From Desulfosporosinus sp. UBA5188 (lineage in GTDB: Bacteria; Bacillota; Desulfitobacteriia; Desulfitobacteriales; Desulfitobacteriaceae): 16,162 nt of DNA. The notes beneath the pieces are model-generated. The model saw nothing but the letters and a program-made list of their open reading frames with translations. It was not told where the DNA came from and made no database searches. Below are positions 1-6,841 of the stretch, in pieces. Numbering within the stretch: the stretch's first letter is position 1; every line of letters starts with the position of its first letter. A program made the translations under genes and the position numbers. The DNA lies in assembly GCA_002413075.1 (NCBI GenBank), contig DHWG01000209.1, positions 25,229 to 41,390 of the forward strand, read 5' to 3'.

Positions 1-195
1 ACCGTCATTTATATTGCACCCAACAAGTTGATCGCGGAAAAGTATAAAGCAATCCTCACAGAAGAAGGGATGCTTGTTCAACTTCGCCCAATTGGTTCAG
101 CGCATCTCGGTGCTCATGCTTCTGTTGAAATTCTCGTTCCAGAGTCCGAAGCGGAAGAAGCGCATGGAATCATTACAGGCGCAATAGGGAGCTAA
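1..195 (+). CDS. DUF2007-like small protein, C-terminal part (5' end outside window)
   Basis: The frame is open from base 1 and ends at TAA 193-195, giving 64 residues that begin TVIYIAPNKLIAEKY and include LRPIG, ASVEILVPESE and a final GAIGS. This resembles the short DUF2007-type proteins (putative signal-transducing family, about 70 residues) that I recall just upstream of accD in Desulfitobacterium-like Clostridia, so probably only a few N-terminal residues are missing. No catalytic motif is visible and the function is unknown. The stop lies 2 nt before the accD ATG, and the accD ribosome binding site (AGGGAG, 186-191) is inside this gene. The two genes are therefore almost certainly co-transcribed and perhaps translationally coupled. 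Gene-call confidence is high; family assignment is moderate and rests on remembered similarity. Confidence 0.7.
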   Translation, partial: TVIYIAPNKLIAEKYKAILTEEGMLVQLRPIGSAHLGAHASVEILVPESEAEEAHGIITGAIGS

Positions 196-197
196 TT

Positions 198-1115
198 ATG
201 TTTAAAGATATATTCAGAAAAACTAAGTACGTCACCATTCAAGCTGCCCCAATCCAGAAACGTAGTCCCTCAGAGGACGGACAGCAAAAACCTCTGATCA
301 TCAAAAAGAAAGAACTTCCAGATGGTCTTTGGGTCAAATGTCCAAAGTGTGGGGAAGTCCTGTTTACCAAGAATCTCGATGAAAACGCACGGGTTTGTAC
401 GGCGTGTGAATATCATTTTAGAATTACCGCTAGGGCCCGTCTTGGGCTCTTGGTGGATGAAAACAGTTTTGAAGAATGGGACGCTGAGATGCTAACCCAA
501 GATCCTATGGAATTTCCAGGTTATCCAGATAAGCTCGTTGTAGCTCAGGAAAAATCAGGGCTGCTGGAAGGTGTACTTACGGGACAGGCCAAGATTGAGG
601 GCGTTCCTGTCGTACTTGCCTTCAATGAAGGAAATTTTATGATGGGTAGCATGGGCTCGGTCGTGGGAGAAAAGATTGTTCGGGCCATCGAGCGAGCGAT
701 TGAATTGCGCTTACCCGTGGTCATATTTTCAACCTCTGGAGGCGCTCGGATGCAAGAAGGCATTCTGTCCCTCTACCAGATGGCGAAGACCAGCGCAGCT
801 CTGGGAAGGTTGGCGGAACATCATTTACTTTATATTTCTGTTCTTACGGATCCCACGTTCGGTGGCGTTACAGCGAGTTATGCTTCTCTTGGAGACATTC
901 AAATTGCCGAGCCTAATGCGCTCATTGGGTTTACAGGACCGCGGGTGATCAAGCAGACGATGAAGCAAGAGCTACCCAAAGGTGCCCAAACGGCTGAGTT
1001 TAATCAAGAACATGGCTTAATTGATCTCATTGTGGGACGTGTCCAGATGCGTTCAGCTTTGGCGCGCTTGTTGCGATACCATCAGGAAGGGGCAAAGTAT
1101 GGCGCATCTGTTTGA
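198..1115 (+). CDS. accD: Acetyl-CoA carboxylase carboxyltransferase, beta subunit
   Basis: A 305-residue cytoplasmic protein. With AccA it transfers the carboxyl group from carboxybiotin on AccB to acetyl-CoA, making malonyl-CoA, the committed step of fatty acid synthesis. A four-cysteine zinc finger typical of bacterial AccD is visible at C48, C51, C67 and C70 (CPKC...CTAC). The crotonase-fold carboxyltransferase core follows, with the glycine-rich segments TSGGARMQEG and DPTFGGVTASYA that form the acyl-CoA and oxyanion sites. Relative to E. coli, the segment before the zinc finger is somewhat longer. The start ATG at 198 has AGGGAG 6 nt upstream. The 3' end overlaps accA by 17 bases, consistent with coupled 1:1 synthesis of the subunits. 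The biotin carrier and biotin carboxylase genes are not in this window. Confidence 0.97.
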   Translation: MFKDIFRKTKYVTIQAAPIQKRSPSEDGQQKPLIIKKKELPDGLWVKCPKCGEVLFTKNLDENARVCTACEYHFRITARARLGLLVDENSFEEWDAEMLTQDPMEFPGYPDKLVVAQEKSGLLEGVLTGQAKIEGVPVVLAFNEGNFMMGSMGSVVGEKIVRAIERAIELRLPVVIFSTSGGARMQEGILSLYQMAKTSAALGRLAEHHLLYISVLTDPTFGGVTASYASLGDIQIAEPNALIGFTGPRVIKQTMKQELPKGAQTAEFNQEHGLIDLIVGRVQMRSALARLLRYHQEGAKYGASV

Positions 1116-2085
1116 TTTTGAAAAACCTATTGTGGAGATGATTCAGAAGATTTCCGATCTCCAGAAGTTTTCTGAGGAGAAGGGTATTGACCTTTCCCAA
1201 CAAATCGCCACCCTTGAAAAGAAAGTGGCTTCTTTGAAGACGGAGATTTACGGAAGCCTTGAACCTTGGCAAAAAGTTCAGATTGCTAGACATCCGGAGC
1301 GACCTAATTTCTATGACTATGCTCCACTGCTGTTTGAAGATTTTATAGAATTAAAAGGGGATAGACTCTTTGCGGATGATCGCTCCGTTGCCGGTGGAAT
1401 TGCACTGTTTCATGGAACCGTCGTGACGGTGATCGCTCAGGTTAAGGGAAAAGGCACGAAGGAAAATATTAAGCGTAATTTTGGCATGCCACATCCCGAA
1501 GGTTATCGCAAAGCGGTGCGCTTGATGGATCAGGCGGAAAAATTTGGTCGTCCGATTTTAACCTTTATTGATACTCCCGGAGCTGCCTGTGACTTAGCCG
1601 CTGAGGAACGAGGACAGGGTGAGGCTATTGCAAGATGCCTTCAGGCTATGGCCGGTTACCACGTACCCGTTATTAGTACCGTCATCGGAGAGGGTGGCAG
1701 TGGCGGTGCCCTCGCGCTTGGCGTGGGCAATGTGATCTTGATGCTTGAAAATTCCTTTTACTCGGTCATTGCCCCTGAAAGTTGTGCTTCAATTCTTTGG
1801 AAAGACACAACCAAGGCGAAAGAAGCGGCGGCTGCGTTAAAGTTTACAGCTCAAGATTTGCTGAGACTTGGGGTAGCGGATGAGATTGTACGAGAACCTC
1901 AAGGCGGTGCTCATAACAACCTCCATCAAACGGCCGAAGAATTATCGCAGGTTATTGCGAAGTATCTGGTGCGTTTACGTGAGGAAACGCCAGAAGCACT
2001 GCGAGAAAAAAGATATCAGAAGTTACGGGCCATTGGGGTCTTTGAAGAAGCAGCTACAATTAATTTAGAAAAAGGTCTTGACTAA
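1099..2085 (+). CDS. accA: Acetyl-CoA carboxylase carboxyltransferase, alpha subunit
   Basis: A 328-residue cytoplasmic partner of AccD in the heterotetrameric carboxyltransferase. I start it at ATG 1099 (MAHLFDFEKP), which has AGGAAGGGG at 1084-1092 upstream and matches the usual AccA N-terminus. The open frame continues upstream to 1021 only inside accD. The N-terminal part (to about residue 55) is helical with heptad-like spacing. The core shows KGKGTKENI (117-125), FGMPHPEGYRKA, the acyl-CoA segment IDTPGAACDLAAEERGQGEA (157-176) and GEGGSGGALALG (197-208), which form the active-site backbone. The TPGA is followed by ACD where many AccA proteins have YPG. This is probably a lineage variant, since the surrounding residues are intact. 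It overlaps accD by 17 bases. The promoter of the next tRNA gene begins within its last codons. Confidence 0.97.
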   Translation: MAHLFDFEKPIVEMIQKISDLQKFSEEKGIDLSQQIATLEKKVASLKTEIYGSLEPWQKVQIARHPERPNFYDYAPLLFEDFIELKGDRLFADDRSVAGGIALFHGTVVTVIAQVKGKGTKENIKRNFGMPHPEGYRKAVRLMDQAEKFGRPILTFIDTPGAACDLAAEERGQGEAIARCLQAMAGYHVPVISTVIGEGGSGGALALGVGNVILMLENSFYSVIAPESCASILWKDTTKAKEAAAALKFTAQDLLRLGVADEIVREPQGGAHNNLHQTAEELSQVIAKYLVRLREETPEALREKRYQKLRAIGVFEEAATINLEKGLD

Positions 2086-2107
2086 ATCTTTCAATTAATG
2101 GTATTAT
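2078..2107 (+). promoter_or_regulatory. SigmaA-type promoter of the tRNA-Leu gene
   Basis: TTGACT (2078-2083) and TATTAT (2102-2107) are separated by 18 bp, five of six matches to each consensus hexamer. Transcription would start near 2114, about 30 nt before the mature tRNA 5' end. The -35 box lies in the final codons of accA. Confidence 0.6.
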
Positions 2108-2142
2108 ATCTAAGTCTTCTTTAATCAAGGGACGAACTTATT

Positions 2143-2228
2143 GGGCGAGTGGCGGAATGGCAGACGCGTCGGTCTCAAAATCCGATATATGTGAGTATGT
2201 GGGGGTTCAAGTCCCCCCTCGCCCACCA
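2143..2228 (+). tRNA. tRNA-Leu, anticodon CAA
   Basis: An 86-nt class II tRNA. The acceptor arms GGGCGAG (2143-2149) and CTCGCCC (2218-2224) pair fully. The D stem is GCG/CGC with GG in the loop. The T arm GGGGG-TTCAAGT-CCCCC lies at 2201-2217, and an encoded ACCA ends at 2228. The anticodon loop CTCAAAA places CAA at 2176-2178, reading the Leu codon UUG. The 15-nt variable region (2186-2200) is of the long kind found in leucine tRNAs. The pair closing the anticodon loop is U-U (2173/2181), a small oddity. The tRNA stands alone between its own promoter and a terminator. Confidence 0.95.
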
Positions 2229-2240
2229 CAACGATTACGT

Positions 2241-2266
2241 AAAAAAGCCTTTCGGGGCTTTTTTTA
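2241..2266 (+). terminator. Rho-independent terminator after tRNA-Leu
   Basis: AAAAAGCCT and GGGCTTTTT form a stem closed by a TTCG tetraloop and followed by a run of T. It lies 13 nt after the tRNA CCA end and separates the tRNA from the regulator operon. The A-tract/T-tract symmetry could let it work on both strands. Confidence 0.85.
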
Positions 2267-2271
2267 TTATA

Positions 2272-2325
2272 TTCAGCTAAATTTCAGCCAATTTTCAGAG
2301 CCAATTCAGCGGGACATCGGATAAT
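2272..2325 (+). promoter_or_regulatory. Operator of four 11-bp direct repeats plus -10 box, promoter of the two-component operon
   Basis: TTCAG occurs at 2272, 2283, 2294 and 2305, exactly 11 bp apart. This is the helical-repeat spacing of tandem sites for OmpR/PhoB-family regulators. A -10-like GATAAT follows at 2320-2325, 15 nt after the first base of the last repeat. No good -35 box stands 17 bp upstream of it; the repeats occupy that space, as in activator-dependent Pho-type promoters. The same array with the same -10 offset precedes the glycosyltransferase operon (4657-4710). The likely ligand is the response regulator encoded at 2365, implying autoregulation. The pattern is directly visible; the identity of the binder is inferred. 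Confidence 0.75.
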
Positions 2326-2364
2326 AAAGTGTGAAATGTTCGTCGAATAAAGGGGGATTTCTAG

Positions 2365-3048
2365 ATGCAGAGATTAAAAGGAATTAAGATATTACTGGTT
2401 GATGATGAACCGAACATTTTGCAGTTTTTGGAGATGGGCCTTCAGGATGAAGGGTTCCAGGTGCAAACGGCACAAGACGGAATGATGGCCGTCACTCTCG
2501 CTAAGCAATTCCAGCCTCATATTGTGATCTTGGATGTTATGATGCCAGGAATGGACGGATTTGAAGTATGTCGGATGCTTAAGAAGACGGAAAATGTCGC
2601 GATCATTATGTTGACCGCGAAGGATGAAGTGGATGACCGTGTGAAAGGCCTGATGTTGGGCGCCGACGATTACATGATGAAACCGTTTAGCTTTGAGGAA
2701 TTATTAGCACGCATTCACGCTCGAATTCGCAATCAATTTCCCAATCTGGTGGGAGAGGTTGTGCTGGGAGCCTTCCGAATTGACGATCGGCGCAAAGAAA
2801 TCCGTTTCAATCAGCGGGCCTTGGAACTCACCACAACTGAGTATGAACTGTTGAAGTTTATGGTGCTCAATCAAGGCCTTGTCCTAAGCAAAACGACTAT
2901 TTTGGATAAGGTATGGGGCTATGATTTTGGCGGTGATGAAAATATTGTAGAGGTCTATATTCGCTCGCTCCGGGAGAAATTAAAGGACAAAGAACATCGT
3001 CTGATCCGCACCTTACGCGGGTCTGGGTACCGGGTTGACCTGATATGA
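2365..3048 (+). CDS. OmpR/PhoB-family two-component response regulator
   Basis: A 227-residue DNA-binding regulator. The receiver domain (about 8-120) has the acidic pocket D13/D14, phosphoacceptor D57 in VILDVMMPGMDG, the switch threonine T84 and K106 in the MMKPF segment. A winged helix-turn-helix domain (about 130-227) carries LTTTEYELLKFM, a recognition helix around NIVEVYIRSLREKL and the wing RTLRGSGYRV. All key residues for phosphorylation are present. ATG 2365 has a GGGGGA-type ribosome binding site near 2352. The stop overlaps the kinase start (ATGA at 3045-3048), so the pair is translationally coupled. Tandem 11-bp repeats lie upstream of this operon and of the next, matching the head-to-tail dimer binding known for this family. 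It resembles B. subtilis YclJ/PhoP-type regulators, but I do not assign a symbol. Confidence 0.93.
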   Translation: MQRLKGIKILLVDDEPNILQFLEMGLQDEGFQVQTAQDGMMAVTLAKQFQPHIVILDVMMPGMDGFEVCRMLKKTENVAIIMLTAKDEVDDRVKGLMLGADDYMMKPFSFEELLARIHARIRNQFPNLVGEVVLGAFRIDDRRKEIRFNQRALELTTTEYELLKFMVLNQGLVLSKTTILDKVWGYDFGGDENIVEVYIRSLREKLKDKEHRLIRTLRGSGYRVDLI

Positions 3049-4589
3049 AAACAAACCAAACTTTTCGACGTTTTTTAAATCCAAACTCGCTTCGCTTTCA
3101 ACTTTTATCTCGTTCCTTACTACTTATGGCCGTGTTACTGACAATCATTGGCTTGTCTCAATACGTTTTCATGAAGGAGTTTATCTACCAAAATAAAGCC
3201 TCTAGCATTCAAGACCAGATTAATTCAGTGCCACCGAACGCCTGGGAACAAATGGTGAGTAACGGTGCAGGAAGCTTAGGGAATCTGAGTCGTCAAGGCA
3301 TTCCAAGTATTCCAGACGGTCCAGAAAAAGCAGCAAGTGAAAATTCAAGTAACGGGTTTAATCATGACCCTTTCTTCTTTTTACCAGACTCCACGATCGT
3401 TCTGATCGATGGTGAGGGAAAATTTACCGAGATTTCTAATTCCTCAATGAACGTTGGAACGCCCCCTAAGCTTAGTGATCAGGATTATCAAGACGCTATG
3501 CATTCCAAACATAGAGTGACTTACAGGGTATTGAACCAAGCTATAGGAGAACAATTAATCGTTCTTCAGCCCATTAAGATGAGAGGAGATTCAGCTGGAG
3601 TCATCCAAGTTAGCCTAGGGACTAAGGCTTTGAAGGACATGTTGATTCAACAACTTTTCATTTTCTTGTCTCTTTCGTTGCTCGCTTTAATCGGAGGAAT
3701 GTTGGCATTTATTCCTGTCCTGAGAAAAACACTGGTTCCTTTATCAAAGATGGTAGAGACCGTGGAACAAATTGACGCCGGAAACCTTGCCGAAAGGTTA
3801 CTGGTTGAACAGCGTCAAGTTGAAATCGGTCGACTTGCAGTCTCTTTTAATGGAATGCTTGAAAGGCTGGAGTCGTCTTTCGAAGCAGAGAAAGAATCAA
3901 AAGAGCAAATGCGACGTTTTGTTGCCGATGCTTCTCATGAACTTCGTACTCCGTTGACATCGATTCATGGTTTTATAGAAGTACTACTCCGTGGCGCTAT
4001 GAATCAACCGGATAAGTTGCAAAGATCCTTAAAGAGTATGTATGCGGAATCGGAGCGTATGAAAAAGTTGATTCAGGACCTTCTTTTACTTGCCAAGTTA
4101 GACCGCTCGCCTATGATCCACCTAAGTGAAGGCGTATTGGAGGGGGTCATCAAGGAGATGGCACCGCAGATGAGGGTGTTGGCAGGAAACCGACAAGTCA
4201 GTTTGCAACTAACTTCGGATTTAAGATGTCGATTTGATGAGGATAAAATGAAACAGGTCATCTTGAATGTTTTCCATAACGCAGTGCAGCATACGGATCC
4301 AGAAAAGGGGGATATCCAACTTTCGTTGGATAAAGTTTCCGACGGGGTTAAACTGACCGTGAGAGATAACGGTTCTGGTATACCGGAGGAGCATTTGCCG
4401 CATCTGTTCGACCGCTTTTATCGAAGTGATCCTTCCAGAACTCGAAAATATGGTGGAGCTGGGCTTGGCTTGGCCATCACTAAATCGATTGTGGAGCTCC
4501 ATGGGGGTACGATATGGGTGACCAGTGTTCTAGGAGAAGGCAGCATGTTTTGCGTATGGTTGCCAACGCTTGATAAACTTGACGATTAG
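3045..4589 (+). CDS. Membrane sensor histidine kinase
   Basis: A 514-residue kinase paired with the preceding regulator. Order of parts: a first membrane helix (about 22-43); an extracytoplasmic sensor region of about 155 residues (44-199) with a Gly/Ser/Asn-rich stretch at 71-110; a second membrane helix (about 200-223); a HAMP linker (about 224-277); a HisKA dimerisation domain with phospho-acceptor H298 in ASHELRTPL; and a HATPase_c domain with N-box N408/N412, G1 DNGSGIP (441-447), F-box LFDRFYR (454-460) and G2 GGAGLGL (470-476). All catalytic boxes are intact, so it should be active. The signal is unknown. The sensor region has no cysteine or histidine cluster suggesting metal or heme binding. 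The 4-bp overlap with the regulator, and the regulator-like operator in front of the adjacent glycosylation operon, suggest an envelope-related cue. Confidence 0.93.
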   Translation: MKTNQTFRRFLNPNSLRFQLLSRSLLLMAVLLTIIGLSQYVFMKEFIYQNKASSIQDQINSVPPNAWEQMVSNGAGSLGNLSRQGIPSIPDGPEKAASENSSNGFNHDPFFFLPDSTIVLIDGEGKFTEISNSSMNVGTPPKLSDQDYQDAMHSKHRVTYRVLNQAIGEQLIVLQPIKMRGDSAGVIQVSLGTKALKDMLIQQLFIFLSLSLLALIGGMLAFIPVLRKTLVPLSKMVETVEQIDAGNLAERLLVEQRQVEIGRLAVSFNGMLERLESSFEAEKESKEQMRRFVADASHELRTPLTSIHGFIEVLLRGAMNQPDKLQRSLKSMYAESERMKKLIQDLLLLAKLDRSPMIHLSEGVLEGVIKEMAPQMRVLAGNRQVSLQLTSDLRCRFDEDKMKQVILNVFHNAVQHTDPEKGDIQLSLDKVSDGVKLTVRDNGSGIPEEHLPHLFDRFYRSDPSRTRKYGGAGLGLAITKSIVELHGGTIWVTSVLGEGSMFCVWLPTLDKLDD

Positions 4590-4599
4590 TTCGTGAGAA

Positions 4600-4649
4600 A
4601 ATACGGCTCGATTTGCTTATAAATAGCGAATCGAGCCGTATTCTTTATT
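4600..4649 (+). terminator. Long hairpin terminator after the kinase gene
   Basis: Arms 4600-4616 and 4626-4642 pair over 17 positions with one T-G wobble (core ATACGGCTCGATT), around a 9-nt loop. The sequence CTTTATTTG follows, only moderately T-rich. It lies 11 nt after the kinase stop and just before the repeat array of the next operon, insulating the two transcription units. Its symmetry would also allow termination on the opposite strand. Confidence 0.75.
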
Positions 4650-4656
4650 TGTCATC

Positions 4657-4710
4657 TTCAGGAAACTTTCAGTTGGCACTTAGGCGTGATTCAGGAACCA
4701 AGGTTATAGT
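4657..4710 (+). promoter_or_regulatory. Operator of four 11-bp direct repeats plus -10 box, promoter of the glycosylation operon
   Basis: TTCAG is found at 4657, 4668 and 4690, with a degenerate CTTAG at 4679, so all four positions keep an exact 11-bp period. TATAGT at 4705-4710 is a good -10 box and starts 15 nt after the first base of the last repeat, the same offset as in the array at 2272-2325. No consensus -35 is apparent. The match in repeat core, number, period and -10 offset argues for shared control by the neighbouring response regulator. The predicted start is near 4717, leaving a leader of about 60 nt before the ATG at 4778. Confidence 0.75.
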
Positions 4711-4777
4711 AAAAGAGAATTATAAAGGATTAGACGAAGTGAGCTTTCGAACTAATTCGTAAAGGAGTGAACAAACT

Positions 4778-6826
4778 ATGAAACGACTAAAAGGACAACG
4801 TATTGACTCGGTACTTATTGGGATCGTCTTACTAGCTGCACTATTAAATATCTACGGAATCTGGAACGACCAATATGCCAATGCCTACTACACGGCTGCA
4901 GTCACTAGTATGCTGCAAAGTTTCCATAATTTCTTCTTCGCTTCGTTTGATCCGGGGGGATTCGTGAGCGTGGATAAGCCTCCTGTCGCGTTCTGGATCC
5001 AGACGCTCTTCGCTCATGTGTTTGGAGTGCACGGTTGGAGCGTCATTTTGCCACAGGCTCTAGCCGGAGTTGGGTCAGTATTACTGATTTACGTCCTCGT
5101 TAAACCGTCCTTTGGTAAAACAGCCGCCAGGCTCGGTGCTTTAGTGGCTGCCTGTACTCCCATCGCAGCGGCCGTAAGTCGAACTAATAATATCGATAGT
5201 TTATTGGTCTTTACACTTCTAGCGGCAACTTGGATGTTATTTAAGGCAGTCAAAACGCAAAAATGGAGTTGGTCCATAGCAGCTTTTGCCATGATCGGGG
5301 TAGGGTTTAATATTAAAATGCTCCAAGCTTATATGGTGCTTCCCGCTTTCTATTTATTCTACGTACTAGCTTTCAAAGTTCCTTGGAAAAAGAAGCTTGG
5401 AATACTGGCCGTATCAACAGCAGCCTTGCTCCTTGTATCGTTATCCTGGCCTCTGATTGTAGACAGCCTTCCTGCGGCAGATCGTCCGTACGTGGGAGGT
5501 AGTCAAACAAATTCGGTCTTGGAGTTGGCCTTCGGTTATAACGGTATTGCCCGTTTGACAGGACAAGGAGGAATGGGTGGAGGCAACAGAGCTGGAGCAG
5601 GCGAAATAATGCCTGGTTCACAGCAAATGCCTCAGGGCGTTGACATTAACCAAAATGGCTTCGCAGGGCAAATGCCAGCGGGTGATGGCAAAGATTTTGG
5701 TGGCACCGGAGGTATGTTCAACACCGGAACTGCGGGACCGCTCCGCTTGTTCCAATCCCAGTTATCAGGACAGATCAGTTGGCTGCTTCCGTTTGCCTTG
5801 TTAGGGGCTGCCGGTTTACTGCTTGGGCTTCGTAGAAAACAGTCGCTCACTGATAAACATAAGGAAAGTATATTTTGGCTCGCTTGGTTGTTACCCGCCA
5901 TGGGATTTTTCAGTGTAGCCGGTTTTTTTCATCAGTATTATCTGATTATGTTGGCCCCTCCCATTGCAGCGCTGACGGGTGCAGGCTGGGTTGAACTCTT
6001 TAACTTTAACCGAAACCTTGATGGGTGGAAGAAGTGGTTGCTCCCAGTTGGGCTTATAGGAACGACGGCCTTCGAAATCTATGTGTTGCTGCCTTATAAG
6101 ACGCAAATCGGACTTGGTTTACCAATTGCTGTGGGTGCCGTAGGGATTGGGGTTTCCCTCATCCTCTGCCTACCTTCTAACACTCGAACTTCGATCAGAA
6201 GTGCAGCCGCTGTAGGAGGTATTCTCATCCTTCTAGCAGCGCCACTGTTTTGGGCGGCAACACCGCTGCTCTATGGGGACAACAGCATGTTGCCAGAAGC
6301 AGGACCGCAATTAATATCGTCAGGGAACAGCGGTATGCCTGGTCAGATGCAAGGTCGGAGGCAAAACGAGACGCAAGATGGGACTCAAGACGAGACACAG
6401 AACCAACCGCAAGATCAGCCGAAGACTCAGGCGGCCGGTCAATCAAAGGAAAATGTCGACGCGAAACTGCTGGCTTACCTAACCGACAATAATACCGGTG
6501 AGAAATACCTGTTTGCCACAACTAATGCCGGTACAGCTGAAGCCTATATTATTAAAACCGGGAAAGCAGTGATGGCTATGGGTGGATTTTCAGGATCCGA
6601 TCCGATCCTGAGCGTGGATAAATTAAAACAAATGGTGGCCAATAAGGAAATCAAATATTTCTTGAGTTCCTCGGGAGGCCCAGGAGGAGGAAATTCAGAG
6701 GTTACAGCATGGATTATTAAGAATGGTAAGGAAGTCCCGCAGGCAGAGTGGGGAACCAGTATAGAGAACCCCGTCGGTGGCATGGGTATGAACGGATCTT
6801 CGACATTATATATAATCAATCCGTAA
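4778..6826 (+). CDS. GT39-family polytopic membrane glycosyltransferase (YkcB-like)
   Basis: A 682-residue protein of the dolichyl-phosphate-mannose/ArnT-type (GT39) fold. Such enzymes take a sugar from a polyprenyl-phosphate donor and attach it to an acceptor on the outer face of the membrane. The first helix (about 12-29) is followed by the family-typical outer loop AYYTAAVTSM...FDPGG and SVDKPP (64-69), then many hydrophobic helices to about residue 497. A Gly/Met/Gln-rich loop (about 261-318) separates two helix groups. The extracytoplasmic C-terminus (about 498-682) contains a Q-rich tandem-repeat linker (529-548) and a folded segment beginning VDAKLLAYLTDN, like the C-terminal domain of B. 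subtilis YkcB. AAAGGAG lies 10 nt before ATG 4778. It heads a three-gene operon with a lipid-sugar synthase and a GtrA protein, the expected supply chain. Sugar and acceptor are unknown. Confidence 0.88.
   Translation: MKRLKGQRIDSVLIGIVLLAALLNIYGIWNDQYANAYYTAAVTSMLQSFHNFFFASFDPGGFVSVDKPPVAFWIQTLFAHVFGVHGWSVILPQALAGVGSVLLIYVLVKPSFGKTAARLGALVAACTPIAAAVSRTNNIDSLLVFTLLAATWMLFKAVKTQKWSWSIAAFAMIGVGFNIKMLQAYMVLPAFYLFYVLAFKVPWKKKLGILAVSTAALLLVSLSWPLIVDSLPAADRPYVGGSQTNSVLELAFGYNGIARLTGQGGMGGGNRAGAGEIMPGSQQMPQGVDINQNGFAGQMPAGDGKDFGGTGGMFNTGTAGPLRLFQSQLSGQISWLLPFALLGAAGLLLGLRRKQSLTDKHKESIFWLAWLLPAMGFFSVAGFFHQYYLIMLAPPIAALTGAGWVELFNFNRNLDGWKKWLLPVGLIGTTAFEIYVLLPYKTQIGLGLPIAVGAVGIGVSLILCLPSNTRTSIRSAAAVGGILILLAAPLFWAATPLLYGDNSMLPEAGPQLISSGNSGMPGQMQGRRQNETQDGTQDETQNQPQDQPKTQAAGQSKENVDAKLLAYLTDNNTGEKYLFATTNAGTAEAYIIKTGKAVMAMGGFSGSDPILSVDKLKQMVANKEIKYFLSSSGGPGGGNSEVTAWIIKNGKEVPQAEWGTSIENPVGGMGMNGSSTLYIINP
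6362..6421 (+). repeat. Five in-frame 12-nt tandem repeats coding a Q-[ND]-x-[TP] linker
   Basis: Sixty bases divide into five 12-nt units, each starting CAA or CAG, encoding QNET, QDGT, QDET, QNQP and QDQP (residues 529-548 of the GT39 protein). The units are imperfect copies, and the whole-codon period keeps the frame. This is a flexible hydrophilic spacer in the extracytoplasmic tail, likely to vary in copy number between strains. Confidence 0.7.
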
Positions 6827-6828
6827 TT

Positions 6829-6834
6829 AGGAGG
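6829..6834 (+). promoter_or_regulatory. Ribosome binding site that decides the gtrB-like start
   Basis: A perfect AGGAGG lies 1 nt before one in-frame ATG (6836) and 7 nt before another (6842). Only the second has workable spacing, so 6842 is chosen. Confidence 0.75.
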
Positions 6835-6841
6835 TATGGGT

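Noticed and set aside
1021..1098. Upstream extension of accA to 1021
   Set aside because: The extra 26 codons lie wholly within accD in another frame, and ATG 1099 has a good ribosome binding site and the normal AccA N-terminus.
2143..2240. tRNA-Leu as an integration site for a genomic island
   Set aside because: I saw no second copy of the tRNA 3' end in the window and no integrase. The genes downstream have ordinary composition.
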